Part shown: one piece after another, positions 11,939 through 22,763 of the stretch | Numbering within the stretch: the stretch's first letter is position 1 | How the letters are laid out: each line of letters starts with the position of its first letter | The notes under the pieces: model-generated | Database searches by the model: none | What the model was told of the DNA's origin: nothing | Seen by the model: only the letters and a program-made list of their open reading frames with translations | Translations under genes and position numbers: made by a program | From: Closterium sp. NIES-65 | Lineage: Eukaryota > Streptophyta > Zygnematophyceae > Desmidiales > Closteriaceae | Direction of reading: 5' to 3' | NCBI GenBank assembly: GCA_948144175.1 | Contig: CANXME010000542.1 | Span: 806,001 to 870,000 of the forward strand | DNA: 64,000 nt

Positions 11939-13009
11939 ACCCCCGTGCTGTAAGTACCACTCACGAAGCTCTTGGGAGGACTGAGGGTGCTGCGTGCTCT
12001 GGCCAGTGCCAGAGCCTCCACGACCACCACCGCCGCCGCCACCACGACCACCACCGCCCCTGCCGCCGCCACGTCCTCCGCCGCCACCACCACCGCCCCC
12101 ACCCCGGCCACCGCCGCCGCCGCTGCCTCCACCACCCCCACCGCTGCCACTAGCCCCTCCAGCCCCGCCACCGCCCCCACCGCCGCCACCACCCCCACCA
12201 CCGCCTCCCCCGCCATCACCCCCACCGCCCTTGCCTCCCCTGCCCCTGCCGCTGCGGCGCCCGCTGGGAGCGGACGCAGACCCGACCTGCTCAGCACCAA
12301 GGAGGTCGACAGCAGCAGCAGAGGGGAGCAGGGGGGAGGGGGAACACCCCTCGAAGAAAGGGGTGCGGGGGTCACCACGAGAGGCACCTACAGCTACAAT
12401 ACTCTTCTCAGCTGCAAGGAGTTCCTTCTCGAGGGTGGCAATGGTGAGCTCAGTGGGGCAGCGGGCTAGGAAGCTGTCCCTGACTGTACGCAGAGTGTCA
12501 GGGAGGCGGGTAACTAGGTGGTAGAGAGTGAGCCAGAGCGGGGGAGGGTTGGAGGCAAGAAACTCAGCAGGCATAGCGGCACGGAAGCGGGCCTCACTAG
12601 TGCGGAGGTGCGTGATGAGGTCAGCGACTGTCTGGAAGGCGGACAGGTCAGGGAACAGGTAGGGAAGCGAGAGACGGCCTAGCGCAGCAGAGGCTGGGGA
12701 GGAGTAGCGCGCAACTACAGCAGTGTACAGTGCCTGGGCAGTCCTGTGCTGGCCGAAGTGCTCGCGCTCATCTACAGGCAGGGAGTTGCGAATAGCGAAG
12801 CGAGCGTGGGCGTCACGAGTCTGCCACTGGGAGCGGGTAGTGGCGTCAGTATCAGTAGTAGGGGCAGCAGCTTTGCCTAGTGCATGATCGTACAGCGAGA
12901 CATCCTCCCTGGCAGTGAGCTGGAGGAACAGGTGCAGATCATCGAGCCAGATCTCAAACTTAATCGGGCGGCCCTCAGCATCGAACGAGAGAACTGTAGG
13001 GCTGGCCAT
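11927..13009 (-). CDS. E2 gag
   Basis: A 360-residue frame starting MASPTVLSFDAEG. The first 210 residues form a UBN2-like Gag core (EIWLDDLHLFLQLTA … THLRTSEARFRAAM … LATLEKELLAAEKS-type helices). An Arg/Gly segment follows, then about 80 residues of almost pure glycine (DNA 12000-12240), then SSQELREWYLQHGGGGG and a stop at 11927-11929. The conserved Cys/His segment that follows Gag in relatives is found only in the pol frame, which argues that ribosomes or the polymerase slip at the G run. No classical CCHC zinc knuckle is in this frame. Confidence 0.88.
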   Translation of the reverse strand: MASPTVLSFDAEGRPIKFEIWLDDLHLFLQLTAREDVSLYDHALGKAAAPTTDTDATTRSQWQTRDAHARFAIRNSLPVDEREHFGQHRTAQALYTAVVARYSSPASAALGRLSLPYLFPDLSAFQTVADLITHLRTSEARFRAAMPAEFLASNPPPLWLTLYHLVTRLPDTLRTVRDSFLARCPTELTIATLEKELLAAEKSIVAVGASRGDPRTPFFEGCSPSPLLPSAAAVDLLGAEQVGSASAPSGRRSGRGRGGKGGGGDGGGGGGGGGGGGGGGGGAGGASGSGGGGGGSGGGGGRGGGGGGGGGGRGGGRGGGGRGGGGGGGRGGSGTGQSTQHPQSSQELREWYLQHGGGGG

Positions 13010-13728
13010 AGCTGAAGTAGCAGCAGGAGTAGCAGTAGCAGTAGCAGTAGCAGTAGCAGTAGCAGTAGCAGTAGGAGCAGTTCAGTCCAGTACTGGCCCT
13101 GCTGCTCAGGTAAGGAGGGCGCAGCTCGGCTAGGACGGCGCGGCTCGGCTAGGGCGGCGCGGCTCGGCTAGGGCGGCGCGGCTCGGTCGGGTCGCGCGGT
13201 TCGGCTCGGGTCGCGCGGTTCAGCTGGGGTCGCGCTGCGCGGCTCGGTCGTAGAGGGGCGAGCGCGGGGGCCGTTCGAGGCGAGCGCGGGGGGGGGGGGC
13301 GTACGAGGCGAGCGCGGGGGGCCGTTCGGGGGCCGTTCGGGGCTAGTGCGGGGCCATTCGGGGGCCGTGAGAGGCTAGCGCGGGGCCTTAAGGGGCCGTG
13401 AGAGGCTAGCGCGGGGGCCGCAAGGGGCCGTTCGGGGCTAGCGCGGGGCCGTTCGGGGCCGTAGGAGGCTAGCTCGGGGCCGTAAGGGGCCGGGGGAGGC
13501 TAGCGCGGGGGCCGCAAGGGGCCGTTCGGGGCTAGCGCGGGGTCGTAAGGGGGGGGGCCGTGAGAGGCCTTAAGGGGCGACGCGAGGGGCCGTGAGGGGC
13601 CTTGAAGGGCGACGCGAGGAACGAGGCGCACGAGGGCGCTAGGAAAAGGCGGCGCACTAGGGCGCGGCTAGCGGAAACGGTGGGCCCTAACGTTTCGGTC
13701 CTAGGTGAAACCTAGGCTCGTAATACCA
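13010..13728 (-). repeat. E2 5' leader: GC-rich short repeats and primer site
   Basis: Between the 5' LTR and gag lie degenerate 20-30 bp repeats around GGCTAGCGCGGGGCCGTTCG (13130-13680) and a microsatellite of AGTAGC (13020-13078). No frame of interest is seen. In related elements of this window the same position also holds a GC-rich repeat, each with a different unit. Confidence 0.75.
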
Positions 13729-13858
13729 TGTCAAAATGAGAAACGAGAATGATGTGACTAACAGGAACAAGAGTACAAATATGAAACCCTAATCTGGTGT
13801 ACCCCCTAAGGTGTAACCCACTACAGCCTAGAACCACATAAACATATAATGTTTGACA
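13729..13858 (-). repeat. 5' LTR of E2 (130 bp)
   Basis: Same sequence as 6682-6811. Bounded on the right by CCAGG (target duplication) and on the left by the primer-binding site. Confidence 0.93.
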
Positions 13859-16800
13859 CCAGGTGTTGCGTTCCTCTAATGCTTTTAATTCCCTGTCCAT
13901 GGCTTCACGCCATTTCTCCCCGTGTTCCCCCCCCAGAGCCTGCTGAACCGTCGCAGGCTCTTTAGGAAGCATGCTGCCTGTGTTCCCGTGGACTGCGGTG
14001 ACGAGACCGAGGATTTGCAGCCCAGTCTGTGAGTATCGAGGGAGTGTTGTATCCTCTGGATAAGCTGCTTCGTCTCCTGCTTCTGGATCGGGTATGAAAT
14101 TTGGCCCTATCCTTTCTGCTTTATTTGTGTTGACTATCGCAGGTGTTACGTAACCGTTGTCGGCGAAGTGATAGAAGACTTTGGCGTTGTTACTGTCGCG
14201 AGGATTTTCTTCGTCCATGGGCACGTCGACGGAGCAGTACGGGAGAGGTCTTGCTTCTTCCGATGCGTTGTCGACGTTCTGTTCATCCCAGTCTGCTTCG
14301 TCCGCTGCTGAGGCGAAGGCTCGGTCACCGCGAAAGCCACCTGTGAGGTCCCGATTCTCGTGCAAGTTGGCGAGGTACGTCTGAAGGGTGAGTCGCTCGT
14401 AGAAGATCACATCACGTGCTGCTACTGTTTCCTTTGTGTGGACGTCAAAGATTTTCCACGCGTTGTAATGTTTCTCGATGCCGAGGTGTAGTCCCCACTG
14501 TGCCCGTTGTGAAAATCTTCCCGCTCGTGCTTCTGGGGGTCTGTACTGTACCATGCATCCGAAAACTCGTAACATTCTTGTGCTGCCCAGCTTCCCTGTC
14601 CACAGCAGATGCGGTGAGGCGTTGTTAGGGAGTGACGACAACGACAACAAGTTGTGCAGCATGACAGCATGGTCCATTGCTGCAGGCCACTGGTGGTTGG
14701 GTAGCCGCATGCCACGTAGCAGTTTGCGCATGCTGTTCTGCAGAGTCCTGTTCATTCTTTCTGCTACACCTTGCTGCTGATGTGCGTAGGGAAGGGAGAG
14801 GAGTTGCTTGATCCCTCTTTCCGCCAGGTACTGCTTGAAGCGCTGAGAGGTGTATTCTCCTCCTCCGTCTGACTGGAAGCTTTTCAGTTGTGTTCCTGAT
14901 TCCCTCTCTGCTACCGGTAGCCAAGCGGCGAATGCTGCGAGTGCCATGTCGCGGCTAGGTAGGTTGCGATGCCAGACGTATCGAGTGGCGGCGTCGATGA
15001 AGGTGATCGTGTGATTGTAGGTGACTTGTCCTGGTTCTCGATTGTAGAGGATGTCGCTGTAAACTTTCTCGAGTGGTGCGTATGCAGGTGCGCTCGGGTT
15101 GTGGTGAGAGGAAAACGGTCGATGGGGTAAGTCGGCTTCGGGGCAGATGAGGCAAGTCCCTCGTGCACGTTGAAGTTCTCTGCCGTCGAGTAGTAGTAGC
15201 GAATCCTTGTCTAGAACTCCTGCTCGTATCGTGTTGTTTAACACCGTATTGCTTGGATGTCCTGTGCGTGCGTGCCAGATGTCTTCAGGAGCGCGATGTC
15301 CGGGTGAGCGTTGATACGCGTCAGAGTTGGAGTAGAAGTTGGCGACGATGTTTGCGCTTCGGTGGACTTCTCGTTGAGTCGGGTTCAGCTGTTGTGCGGG
15401 TGTTGGTGGTGTTTTGATGACTGGTGTCGTTTGTCCTGCTGCTTCCGATGCTGGTTCTGCTGCTGCCGATGTTGTCTCTGCTGCTGTCGATGTTGTCTCT
15501 GCTGTTGTCGATGTTGTCTCTGCTACTGTCGTTTGTTGAATCGTTGCTAATGCTCGTGTTCGTTCTGCTTCAGGGATGGTGTGCGAGTACCAGAAACCTC
15601 CTGGGCTGAAGTCGGGATCGAGATCCGGAGGATGAGTCCAGTCTGTGAAGTTGACGATGGCGTCGCTGTCTGCAGTGCCCAGGTCGGGGACGAAATCGAG
15701 GACGAAGACGTTATTCTTCAACACTGCTTTTCCGATGTAGAGGCCGCCCTTCCCGTGGTATAACTTAAACTCCTGGGTGGTGCTGTTGGCTTCCAAGTGG
15801 ATGCCTTTCGCCATCAATTGGCTGACGCTCAGTAAGTTGTAGCCTAGTCCCTCCACGATAAGTACCTTTGACATGTGTAATATGACATTTGTTTCTCGTG
15901 ACTGAAGCTGTACCGCTCCTTGTCGTCGTGTGTGCAGGTTCTGATTGTTGGCGACCGTGATGACTACTTCTCGCTGGAGTCGATGTTCGCGTTGAACGAA
16001 GCGCCCGGAGGAGCACATGTGTTGTCCGCAGCAACTATCCAAGAACCAAGTGTCTTGGCCGGATGGTTCGCTTTGAACGATGGCGGCGTACATCGGATTC
16101 GGCTGGAGTGATTCGCGGTGAGGCGTCCTGTTGTCGAGCTCTTCTTCCGGTGAGTAGAGGGGTGGTGACTTGGTTGTGCACGAATCGGTTATCTTCACCA
16201 TGCAATTGACGATGCTTCTTGTTCCTTGTGCAGGTTGTCCAGTTGAAGTCGTTGAAGCTTGGATTGTGGTCGTCGGACTTGCTTGCATTGAAGCAACTTG
16301 GGAGCTTGAAGGCCGGAGTTGTCGCTGTGGTGTTGTCTGACGAGACGGGCAGTGCGTGCGAGGATGGCCTGAAGTCTTGCAGATGTGGCAGAACGGAGGT
16401 ACTGTCTTTACTTGTTGTTGACGGTTGTTGTTGCCGTTGTATCGTCGCTGAGTGTGAAACGCAAACTCTGGTGCTAATGCTTTCTTCTTGTGTCTTTCTT
16501 CTTGCAGGTCCATGTCTTGCTGCTCAGCATGAATTTCGGCGCAGAGTGCCGCTTCGGAAATCCTTCTGTGTGCTCGAAATATGGCGCGAGTGGAGCGCCA
16601 GTGGGGGCCGAGACCGCCGATGACCACCGTGACAAAGGCGTCTTCTGAAATCGACCCGGCGCATCGAAGAAGCTTGTCGCGCAGTTCGCGACAGCGGGTG
16701 ATATAAGCCATGCCTTTCTCGCCTGGTTTCATTTCAATCGTTGTCAGCTGCGCCATTAACCTGCTTTGATTTACGCTGTCTGTTGCTTGATACAGGTTCT

Positions 16801-17116
16801 TCAGGTGGTTGTACGCGAGCTCCGCGGAGTTGCCGTAGCCTCGGTAAGTCCTGATGTTCTGCTGCTGGGTCGGGGTGATGTTTCTCAGCAGTATCGTGTA
16901 CGCCATCATCGATTGATAAGTATATTGCTGCTTCTCATATTGCGTCCCGTTTGTTGGATATGGCAAGGACCCGTCGAAGAAGCCGAGAATCTGTGCTCCT
17001 TCCATCATCAGTTCGAACTCGAACGACCAGGTGAAGAAATCTTTGCCGTCGAAAGGCTTTGTCGTTTGTAGTTTTAAGACATGCGCGAATTGCGATTGAA
17101 CTTGTAACGCATCCAA
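13859..17116 (-). pseudogene. E1 gag-protease-integrase (copia polyprotein, first part)
   Basis: In order: a Gag core of the UBN2/retrotrans_gag type (about 17116-16440), a CCHC zinc knuckle CHICKTSGHPRTHC near 16380, a protease centred on FLDSCCGQHM near 16030, the integrase HHCC zinc site (HARTGHP … CLIC) near 15260-15160, and the integrase core with YSDILY, FQSDGGGEY and GVAERMNR supplying D, D and E. The usual protease triad DSG reads DSC here, which may mean the enzyme is inactive. The frame runs on to the E2 junction at 13858/13859, just inside the start of reverse transcriptase. An alternative start would be the TTG at 17116, but the frame is continuous with the segment at 17126-17509. 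Confidence 0.85.
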
Positions 17117-17125
17117 TGCCCTTTC

Positions 17126-17509
17126 TTATCCTGGTGCAGGTTGCGGTTGCGGCATGAAGCTGACGGAGCCACGCTGGGGCTCGTATGGCGCAAAGGTAGG
17201 CTGCTGTTGTTGTTGTTGAATCCCGCGTGCGTAGGATGAGCCATCGAGACTCATAGGCGTCACGTTGTTGTTGTTGTTGTTGCTGTTGTTTGATTGCGCA
17301 GGTGCTCCTTGCTGGTGCTGCTCGTAGAAGGACATGAAGGAGAAGAGCTTTTCCATCATGCTTGGATCGAAGCCTGCGGGCGTTTCCGTAGACCCAGCTG
17401 CTGGTCTCGTGGTAGTCCCTTCCTCTGTCTGTAGACCAGAGACAGGAGGTGGAGTAGGAGTAGTGCCTGGAGAGACATTGGAGGAGCTCCTCTCCTTCCT
17501 TGCAGACAT
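17126..17509 (-). pseudogene. E1 gag N-terminal segment, ends at in-frame stop
   Basis: A 127-residue frame starts at an ATG just inside the primer-binding region (MSARKERSSS). It is low in complexity: Thr/Pro-rich, then a run of Asn (NNSNNNNNN), then Gln (QQQQQQ). It ends in TAA at 17126-17128, but the same frame stays open beyond the stop into the gag core. I read it as the first part of Gag separated by one nonsense mutation. Termination followed by downstream initiation cannot be excluded. Confidence 0.6.
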
Positions 17510-17570
17510 GTCTTCTTATATTGAGTGTTAAAAGGAAAACAACTTTAAAACTCTAACTGCTCTCATACCA

Positions 17571-18002
17571 TGTTGGGCTGAAGTGCCCTAGGATCTTTAT
17601 AGAGTTTAAGTCTGAGTAGAATTGTAGTAGCGGAAGCGTTTGAATGAAAATACTTGAACCACCTTGCGCTAGTATGTGAGGGCAAAGTAAGTTGTTTAAA
17701 CAAGCAAATACAAAGGTTTATATAAGAGTACAAGGAATACGAATAGGTAAGTTAAAACCGTTTTACTGTTGCGATTCGATACAGTGCGACTCGGGCAACT
17801 GCTCAATGTCGAGTCAGTTGTGTGTCCTTGCTGTCGCGCTGTATTTGTCAAGTCAAAGGTCGCTGACCTTTGACCTTCTCGTAACCTCCAGGCGGCTACC
17901 CTAACCTCCGAGGGTTGACTCGCGATGCTTCGATTCGGACTGCTTCGCTAATGTCCTGAGTTTCGACACGACAGAGGCGCTTAAGACTTATTATTCCCAA
18001 CA
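17571..18002 (-). repeat. 5' LTR of E1 (432 bp)
   Basis: On the plus strand it begins TGTTGGGCTGAA and ends TTCCCAACA, giving the usual TG…CA ends with a 7-base terminal inverted repeat (TGTTGGG/CCCAACA). The primer-binding site lies directly to its left (minus strand TGGTATGAGAGC, 17559-17570), which fixes the orientation. No second copy exists in the window, so insertion age cannot be estimated. Confidence 0.85.
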
Positions 18003-18054
18003 AGACTAGCATCCTAGCCTACACGACATTTTTTAGTTAAGTCTAGCCTAAGGC
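18003..18054. other. Short spacer between E1 LTR and transposase gene
   Basis: 52 bp of unique sequence downstream of the transposase stop codon. No recognisable motif. Confidence 0.4.
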
Positions 18055-20303
18055 CTACTCCTCATCCGACTCAGGCTCCGTGGAGTTGTTGCCAAAGAAC
18101 CCGTCTGCTTGGATGTCGTCATCAACCTCTACCTCGTGGGATAGCTGACCTTTCCGGTGCGCCAGCACCAGTCCGTCTTCACTCCCGTCAAGGGCATTGC
18201 TGATGCCGCAGGTAAGGAACGCTCTCTTAATCAGGTTGGCGGGCACAGCTTTCCACGCCCGTGAAATCCACTTGAGCACCACCTCCGGAGATGGTTTCTT
18301 AATGTTCCCTGCACCACATACACGGGGGTGGGAAACACGTGGGTCCACAAGTAGGCAGACATACAGACGAAGCGGTCACGGGAGAACACTTTTGCGTACC
18401 TGCGGGTGTCAGGATGTTCATGCCGTCCTGCTCGAACCAGGTCTGGTAATGCTGCCGAACACTCGCCTTGAAGCTTTTGTTGACCGACACATCGAGCGGC
18501 TGCAAGTCTGCCGTGCATCCCGCTGGGATGACCGCCGGCACGATGTTGAGTTCAGCGAACTTCGCCTTGACTTCAGGTGTCAGGTGTCCACGATAGGAGT
18601 CGAGCATAGCATGGCGCTCCGGCTCTGCAATCCGAACTTCGGTTTCAGGAACGGCACCACGCCTGCACCGAGCCACTTGATTACGCCCGAGGCCTCCATC
18701 CACCCATTAGCTTGGCAACCGACCACGACATCTGCATACAAGCAAGCGGTGGTTAGATTTTACTTTTGTTTTTCCCCTCGGAAACACGCGCATACGCAGT
18801 TTCTTACCGTTTGGAAAGTCACCCTTTGGGAGGGTCTTGCGCTTGAAAAACACCCACGGCTTCAACTTCTCGCCCGTCGCCGTGCATGCCAACATCACAT
18901 TGACTCTCTCTTTCTGGTAACCACCACTGCGGATGGGCACCGACTTCACGCCCGTCAACTCCACCGTGGTAGTCGCCAGCATCTCAAGCCACAAAGGCGT
19001 CTGGTCGGCATTGATGATGTAACGATTGTCGATGTCGTAGTCGTGGCGTGCGTCGCGGACAAACTGCCAAAATTCCTTGCACTGCTTGGCCACGTCTGCG
19101 CACGGGGAGGGAGGAACGGTTACAAGGGCGGATGAGCACCGCTACAGATAAGGAAACACGGGCAAGAAAGTACTGAAATACATGATAAAATTTCACGATA
19201 GGATGACAGTGCACGGACAGGCACTTACGCTGCTGTGTCTTTTGCGCCACCTTTGTTTTCATGAGCACGGTGAGGTTCCACCGCTTGCGGAACCGCTCTG
19301 TCCAGCGCTGACTCGCCTTCCACTTGACGTCCGGGAACAACACCTTCATCACCTCTTTTGACCACTCTTGCAGCCGGCCGACTGATACTGCCACACCGCG
19401 ACGTTGCCAGTCCAGGAGTTGGGCGTACACCTTCATCTCCATGGGTCTGTACCAGGAAGACCTTCCGCGCCCATGAAGTCGACACCGAGCACTGTGTGCA
19501 GCCTTGAGCTCCTCCGCTTGGTTTTTCCACTCTGTGAGGCATTTGCGGTGTATGCCGGACTCCCGCGCGACCTCGCTTACCGATGCAGCAAGCTCCAGCC
19601 GAACGAGCCACTTCACTTTCTCCTGGGCGGTGTAGCGCTGCCGTTTGTGTTGAGTCGGCTTGTGCCTGGGAGAGGGGGGGCGGGCATCTCGGTTCTCAGA
19701 GGAGGGGTGGGGTCGTTTTTTGTTAATCGACGGATACGTTGGTATCGGCATCTTCTCGCGTCGTGCGTCGCGCCACCAAGACTCCACACCGTCGTCGTCC
19801 GCGTCTGTAGCTTCACGATGTGGGAACACGTCCTCCTCGGCGCCCTCTTCACCGTCGACTCCACCGTCGCCTCCAGCATCGCCGTCGCATGTGGGTTGTT
19901 TATCGGCGGCCACGTCATCGTCGGCGCCCACAGCCGACTCGTCCCACGTGCAGGCTTCAGGATTTCCCCACCGAGGTGCAGTCAGCGGACCATTGATTTG
20001 CCTAGCCTTGGGTGTGGCCGGTTCAGACAACCACTCGTCGAAAGTGGCAGGCAAATATAACTGGAGCACGGGCCGATGGTGACCCCACGCGTCAGGAACA
20101 GGAGGAGTCGGAGGTTTCGGAGGAGCGGGAGGAGCAGGAGGAGCAGGAGGTGCAGGAGGAGCAGGTGGAGCAGGTGGTGCAGGGGGTGTAAGTGGCACTG
20201 GAGGCGCTGGTGGCTCACGTGTATACCACCCGTCCAAGGTTAGTCGCCAGGCGCGGGTTGGTTTCTTCTTGAAAAGGAGGTGCGTCCCACTGAATTCCGC
20301 CAT
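18055..20303 (-). pseudogene. pogo/Tigger-like DDE transposase gene, four exons, one frameshift
   Basis: I predict exons 20303-19229, 19095-18808, 18731-18400 and 18308-18055, with introns of 133, 76 and 91 bp, all GT-AG and all in phase 1. Exon 1 encodes MAEFSGTHLLFKKK, a Pro/Ala repeat, an acidic stretch, a psq-type helix-turn-helix (RYTAQEKVKWLVRLE … SEVARESGIHRK) and a CENP-B-type DNA-binding region (WKASQRWTERFRKRW). The DDE_1 catalytic core follows: NADQTPLW, LDSYRGHLT and AGCTADLQPLDV carry the three acidic residues. In exon 3 the frame holding CQANGWMEASGVIKWLG and the frame holding AMLDSYRGHL differ by one base, so this copy needs a frameshift or sequence correction near 18640. It ends in an acidic tail (STEPESDEE). 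Terminal inverted repeats were not found, so a domesticated gene or decayed transposon are both possible. Confidence 0.82.
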
Positions 20304-21568
20304 GGCTTTGCCAGCCAGGCGAGCTAGACTAGAAACTGAATGAAAAAAAATGAGGAGGAGGGTGCAGAAATGGGCAACGACGGGGACCCCTGCGGGCTAG
20401 CGGCTCGGGGTCCTCGTCAATGACAGGCAGGAAACCCCCGCCTACCCCCGTAGAGGAACCTGCGTGGCAGCATATTCGCTGCGCTGGCAGGGAATCTTCC
20501 CCACCCTTCGAGAGGGTTCAGAAGAAATGCAGATGCCACGCAGCGCATGCGGCTGTGATTGGGCCGCACGGCAACATCCCCGTCACTCCTGTCACATTCG
20601 ATGGTTCTATACAACTTTGTGCGGTGGGAAACCGAACCGCAGCTGTTTTTGCCTGAAAACCATGCACGATCCCACTTGTTGCATGGTCCGTTGGATTCGC
20701 CTTATTGCGGGCTTCAGTTTAGTATGTTTAAAAGTGAATTTCATTTTTTCCTTATTATAGGCGCATGCGCATATACAGACACCTCAATTAGAAGCGCACC
20801 CCCCCAAAAAACACTGTTTTATTATAAGCGCATCTGCGCTTTTATCCAGGGTAATACGGTAATAGTATGAAAGCCAACTTCAATGCGTATTGTTCGACAG
20901 TGCGAGCTTATGAGGGGTGACGGGCAAGCAGCCGACAGTTGGAAGCTGGCCCCACAAGAGCTGCCATGCATGGTCGGCATGTGGCGCCGCGAGCACCTTC
21001 CAATGGGCGACCCGTCCGTATCCACCAGCGACCGGCCGTGTAGGAACAACGACACCTCACCCGTATGAGTTACAACCAACGAGACTCGAGACCGCTACAA
21101 GATGTCGATCTCGTGCTCTCCGCCGTGCTCCCTATGCTCCTCGTGCTCCCGCGCTCCCCATGCTCCCCACGCCCGCCTGCCACCTCGCTCTCCCCCCAAC
21201 GCCGTCGTCAGCGTAAACGTCTCCACTACCCGCTCGTCAACCATCCCCTCCAACCTCCCTCTTCCACATTCCGAGTCTCCAACAGCTCCCCAAGCAGCGG
21301 TGTCTTTTCCCCAACAGAGATTCTCTAATCCCCAGTTCAGCACTCAGCCCGTTCTTCTCCAATTCTTCCATCCTCTCGCTCGTTCTCGCATCTTCCAGTA
21401 CTCTCTCCTTTTCGTGTTCCCCCTACCCGCTGAGTCAAAGTGTGTGCCATCTCGTGATTTGCCAGCATATCTCTCTCCTTAACGTTCGTCCCTCACGCTT
21501 CTTTCCGCCGCCATCCGCGTGCGCGCGCTCGAGCTACGGCGCGCGTTAAGCTCCTCACGCTTTGCCCC
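20304..21568. other. Non-coding stretch with palindromes, left flank of E3
   Basis: No supported gene. Two palindromes sit 56 bp apart in similar surroundings: GCGCATGCGC (20761-20770) and AAGCGCATCTGCGCTT (20826-20841), each preceded by TTATTATA. They could belong to a small decayed DNA element. From 21100 to 21560 the sequence is pyrimidine-rich. It ends CTTTGCCCCAG, which would make a good splice acceptor if the E3 insertion were removed. Confidence 0.4.
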
Positions 21569-21573
21569 AGCAC

Positions 21574-22627
21574 CGCGGAGAGTCACTCTGCAAAGGTAGT
21601 GAGCTAGACTACGGGGGTTGGCACGAACTACTAGGAGTGATCGTAGCTTTGCCTAGTTCCTTAGTGCTTGCAAAATCACAGGAGAAATCGGCAAGAGTCT
21701 CACTAGCAAAGTCGAAATTACAGAATGGTTAAACAAGCAATGACAACAATGACTACATCATGCACCTAGCAACCTAGCAACCCACCAGCTAGCCAGGTCG
21801 ACTGCCAGCACTGCTTGGTCGACCGCCTGCCAGCGTTGTGTAGAGGAGCCACGCCAGCACTGCAGAAAGGCGGCCTGCCAAAAGAGCAGGTCGACGGCGT
21901 GCCAACGCTGCAGCAGAGCGGCTGTCCAGCGTTGCCCAGTAGAAGACAGCAGTGTGCACGTTCGCAGGTGCGCACAGACGATTGTCCCGACTTGCCTCAT
22001 TGGGCATCTGTCGGCTATTGTCTGCGCTTGACAAGCCACATCGAGTTCGAGATACCAGCCCGAAGTTGCCTGCGCCATCGCGACCTCGACGACGTTCGCG
22101 TGCCTCCGTAGAACTCGTCGAGCAGGTTACCCGGTCGACCTGGTCGACCCCCAGGTGCTATGATCGACCCCCAGGTGCCTCCGGTCGACCACCAGGTCCC
22201 TCTGGTCAACCACAACTCCCGTCGAGCTACCCCCTAGTCGACGGACCCCTTCTGTCGACCAGAACCATCAGCGATTGTCGCCGAGCTCCCCTCGTCGACG
22301 GTTGCTCACTTGTCATGTCGACAGACTGCTCCATCGACCTCCCGGTCAAACAGCAGGTCGACGGGCTGCTCCCGGTCGAGCTGCAGGTTGACAACTGCTC
22401 CCGGTCGAGCTGCAGGTCGACGGGCTGCTCCGTCGACCTCCCGGTCGAACTGCCCCTCCAGGTCGACGACCCACCCGTCGTCCAGACCAGTCAGTTGGAG
22501 CTGTCGAGCTCCCTGGTCGATAGCAACACCAGAGCGGTCCCCTGCAGCTCGACGAAGCTTGTCGAGCAGCTCTCCCACAGTGGACGGTCGGCTGCCACTC
22601 CCGTACATCCGACCAAGTCGTCGGCGT
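21574..22627 (-). repeat. 3' LTR of E3, outer part, interrupted by E4
   Basis: This is collinear with 35375 onward (for example, GTAGTGAGCTAGACTA is shared) but longer, with an extra block of GTCGAC-containing repeats at about 22310-22450. It breaks at GGCGT (22623-22627), which is repeated at 29449-29453 on the far side of E4. The remaining LTR end is 29454-29495. Confidence 0.85.
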
Positions 22628-22763
22628 TGTCTAGCTATATTTGTTATAGCTTATTTGTGTTAGTCTAGGTGTACCTCATGTTTTCCTAGGGTTAGGGTTA
22701 TGCTTGCTATATCTTGCTTGTTTTCACTTTTCCTTAGTCAACTTATATTTTTGTAACTTGACA
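22628..22763 (+). repeat. 5' LTR of E4 (136 bp)
   Basis: It begins TGTCTAGCTATATTTG and ends TAACTTGACA. It differs from the 3' LTR at two bases. Confidence 0.9.

Larger units (their letters stand above)
6682..13858 (-). mobile_element. E2: complete nested Ty1/copia element with CCAGG target duplication
   Basis: A 7177-bp element reads leftward inside the reverse transcriptase of E1. Its 130-bp LTRs (6682-6811 and 13729-13858) look identical base for base. The five bases CCAGG flank it on both sides (6677-6681 and 13859-13863). The primer-binding site (minus strand TGGTATTACGAGCC, just left of 13729) resembles the tRNA-Met site. The polypurine tract TATGGGGGTG (minus strand, right of 6811) is in place. 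Gag and pol frames are open end to end. This is a recent, structurally intact insertion, but one reverse transcriptase catalytic residue is changed (see pol). Confidence 0.95.
5323..18002 (-). mobile_element. E1: outer Ty1/copia element, 3'-truncated and split by E2
   Basis: The element reads leftward. Its 5' LTR is 17571-18002 (TGTTGGG…CCCAACA on the plus strand). Next come a tRNA-Met-type primer site, gag, protease, integrase and the first part of reverse transcriptase down to 13859. There E2 interrupts it, and reverse transcriptase resumes at 6681 and runs to RNase H near 5335. The 3' LTR, polypurine tract and the last residues of RNase H are missing, so the left end is a deletion or rearrangement. 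The coding frame has two in-frame stops (TAA near 17126 and near 6344). It is a dead copy, older than E2. Confidence 0.88.

Noticed and set aside
11863-12524. Plus-strand Pro-rich (extensin-like) protein
   Set aside because: It is the complement of the poly-Gly part of E2 gag.
20751-20841. Terminal inverted repeat of the pogo-like transposase gene
   Set aside because: The two palindromic motifs are in direct order and both lie on one side of the gene.
22680-22710. Telomere-like GGGTTAGGGTTA
   Set aside because: Only two short units, and the same word is in both E4 LTRs (also near 29376), so it is LTR sequence.
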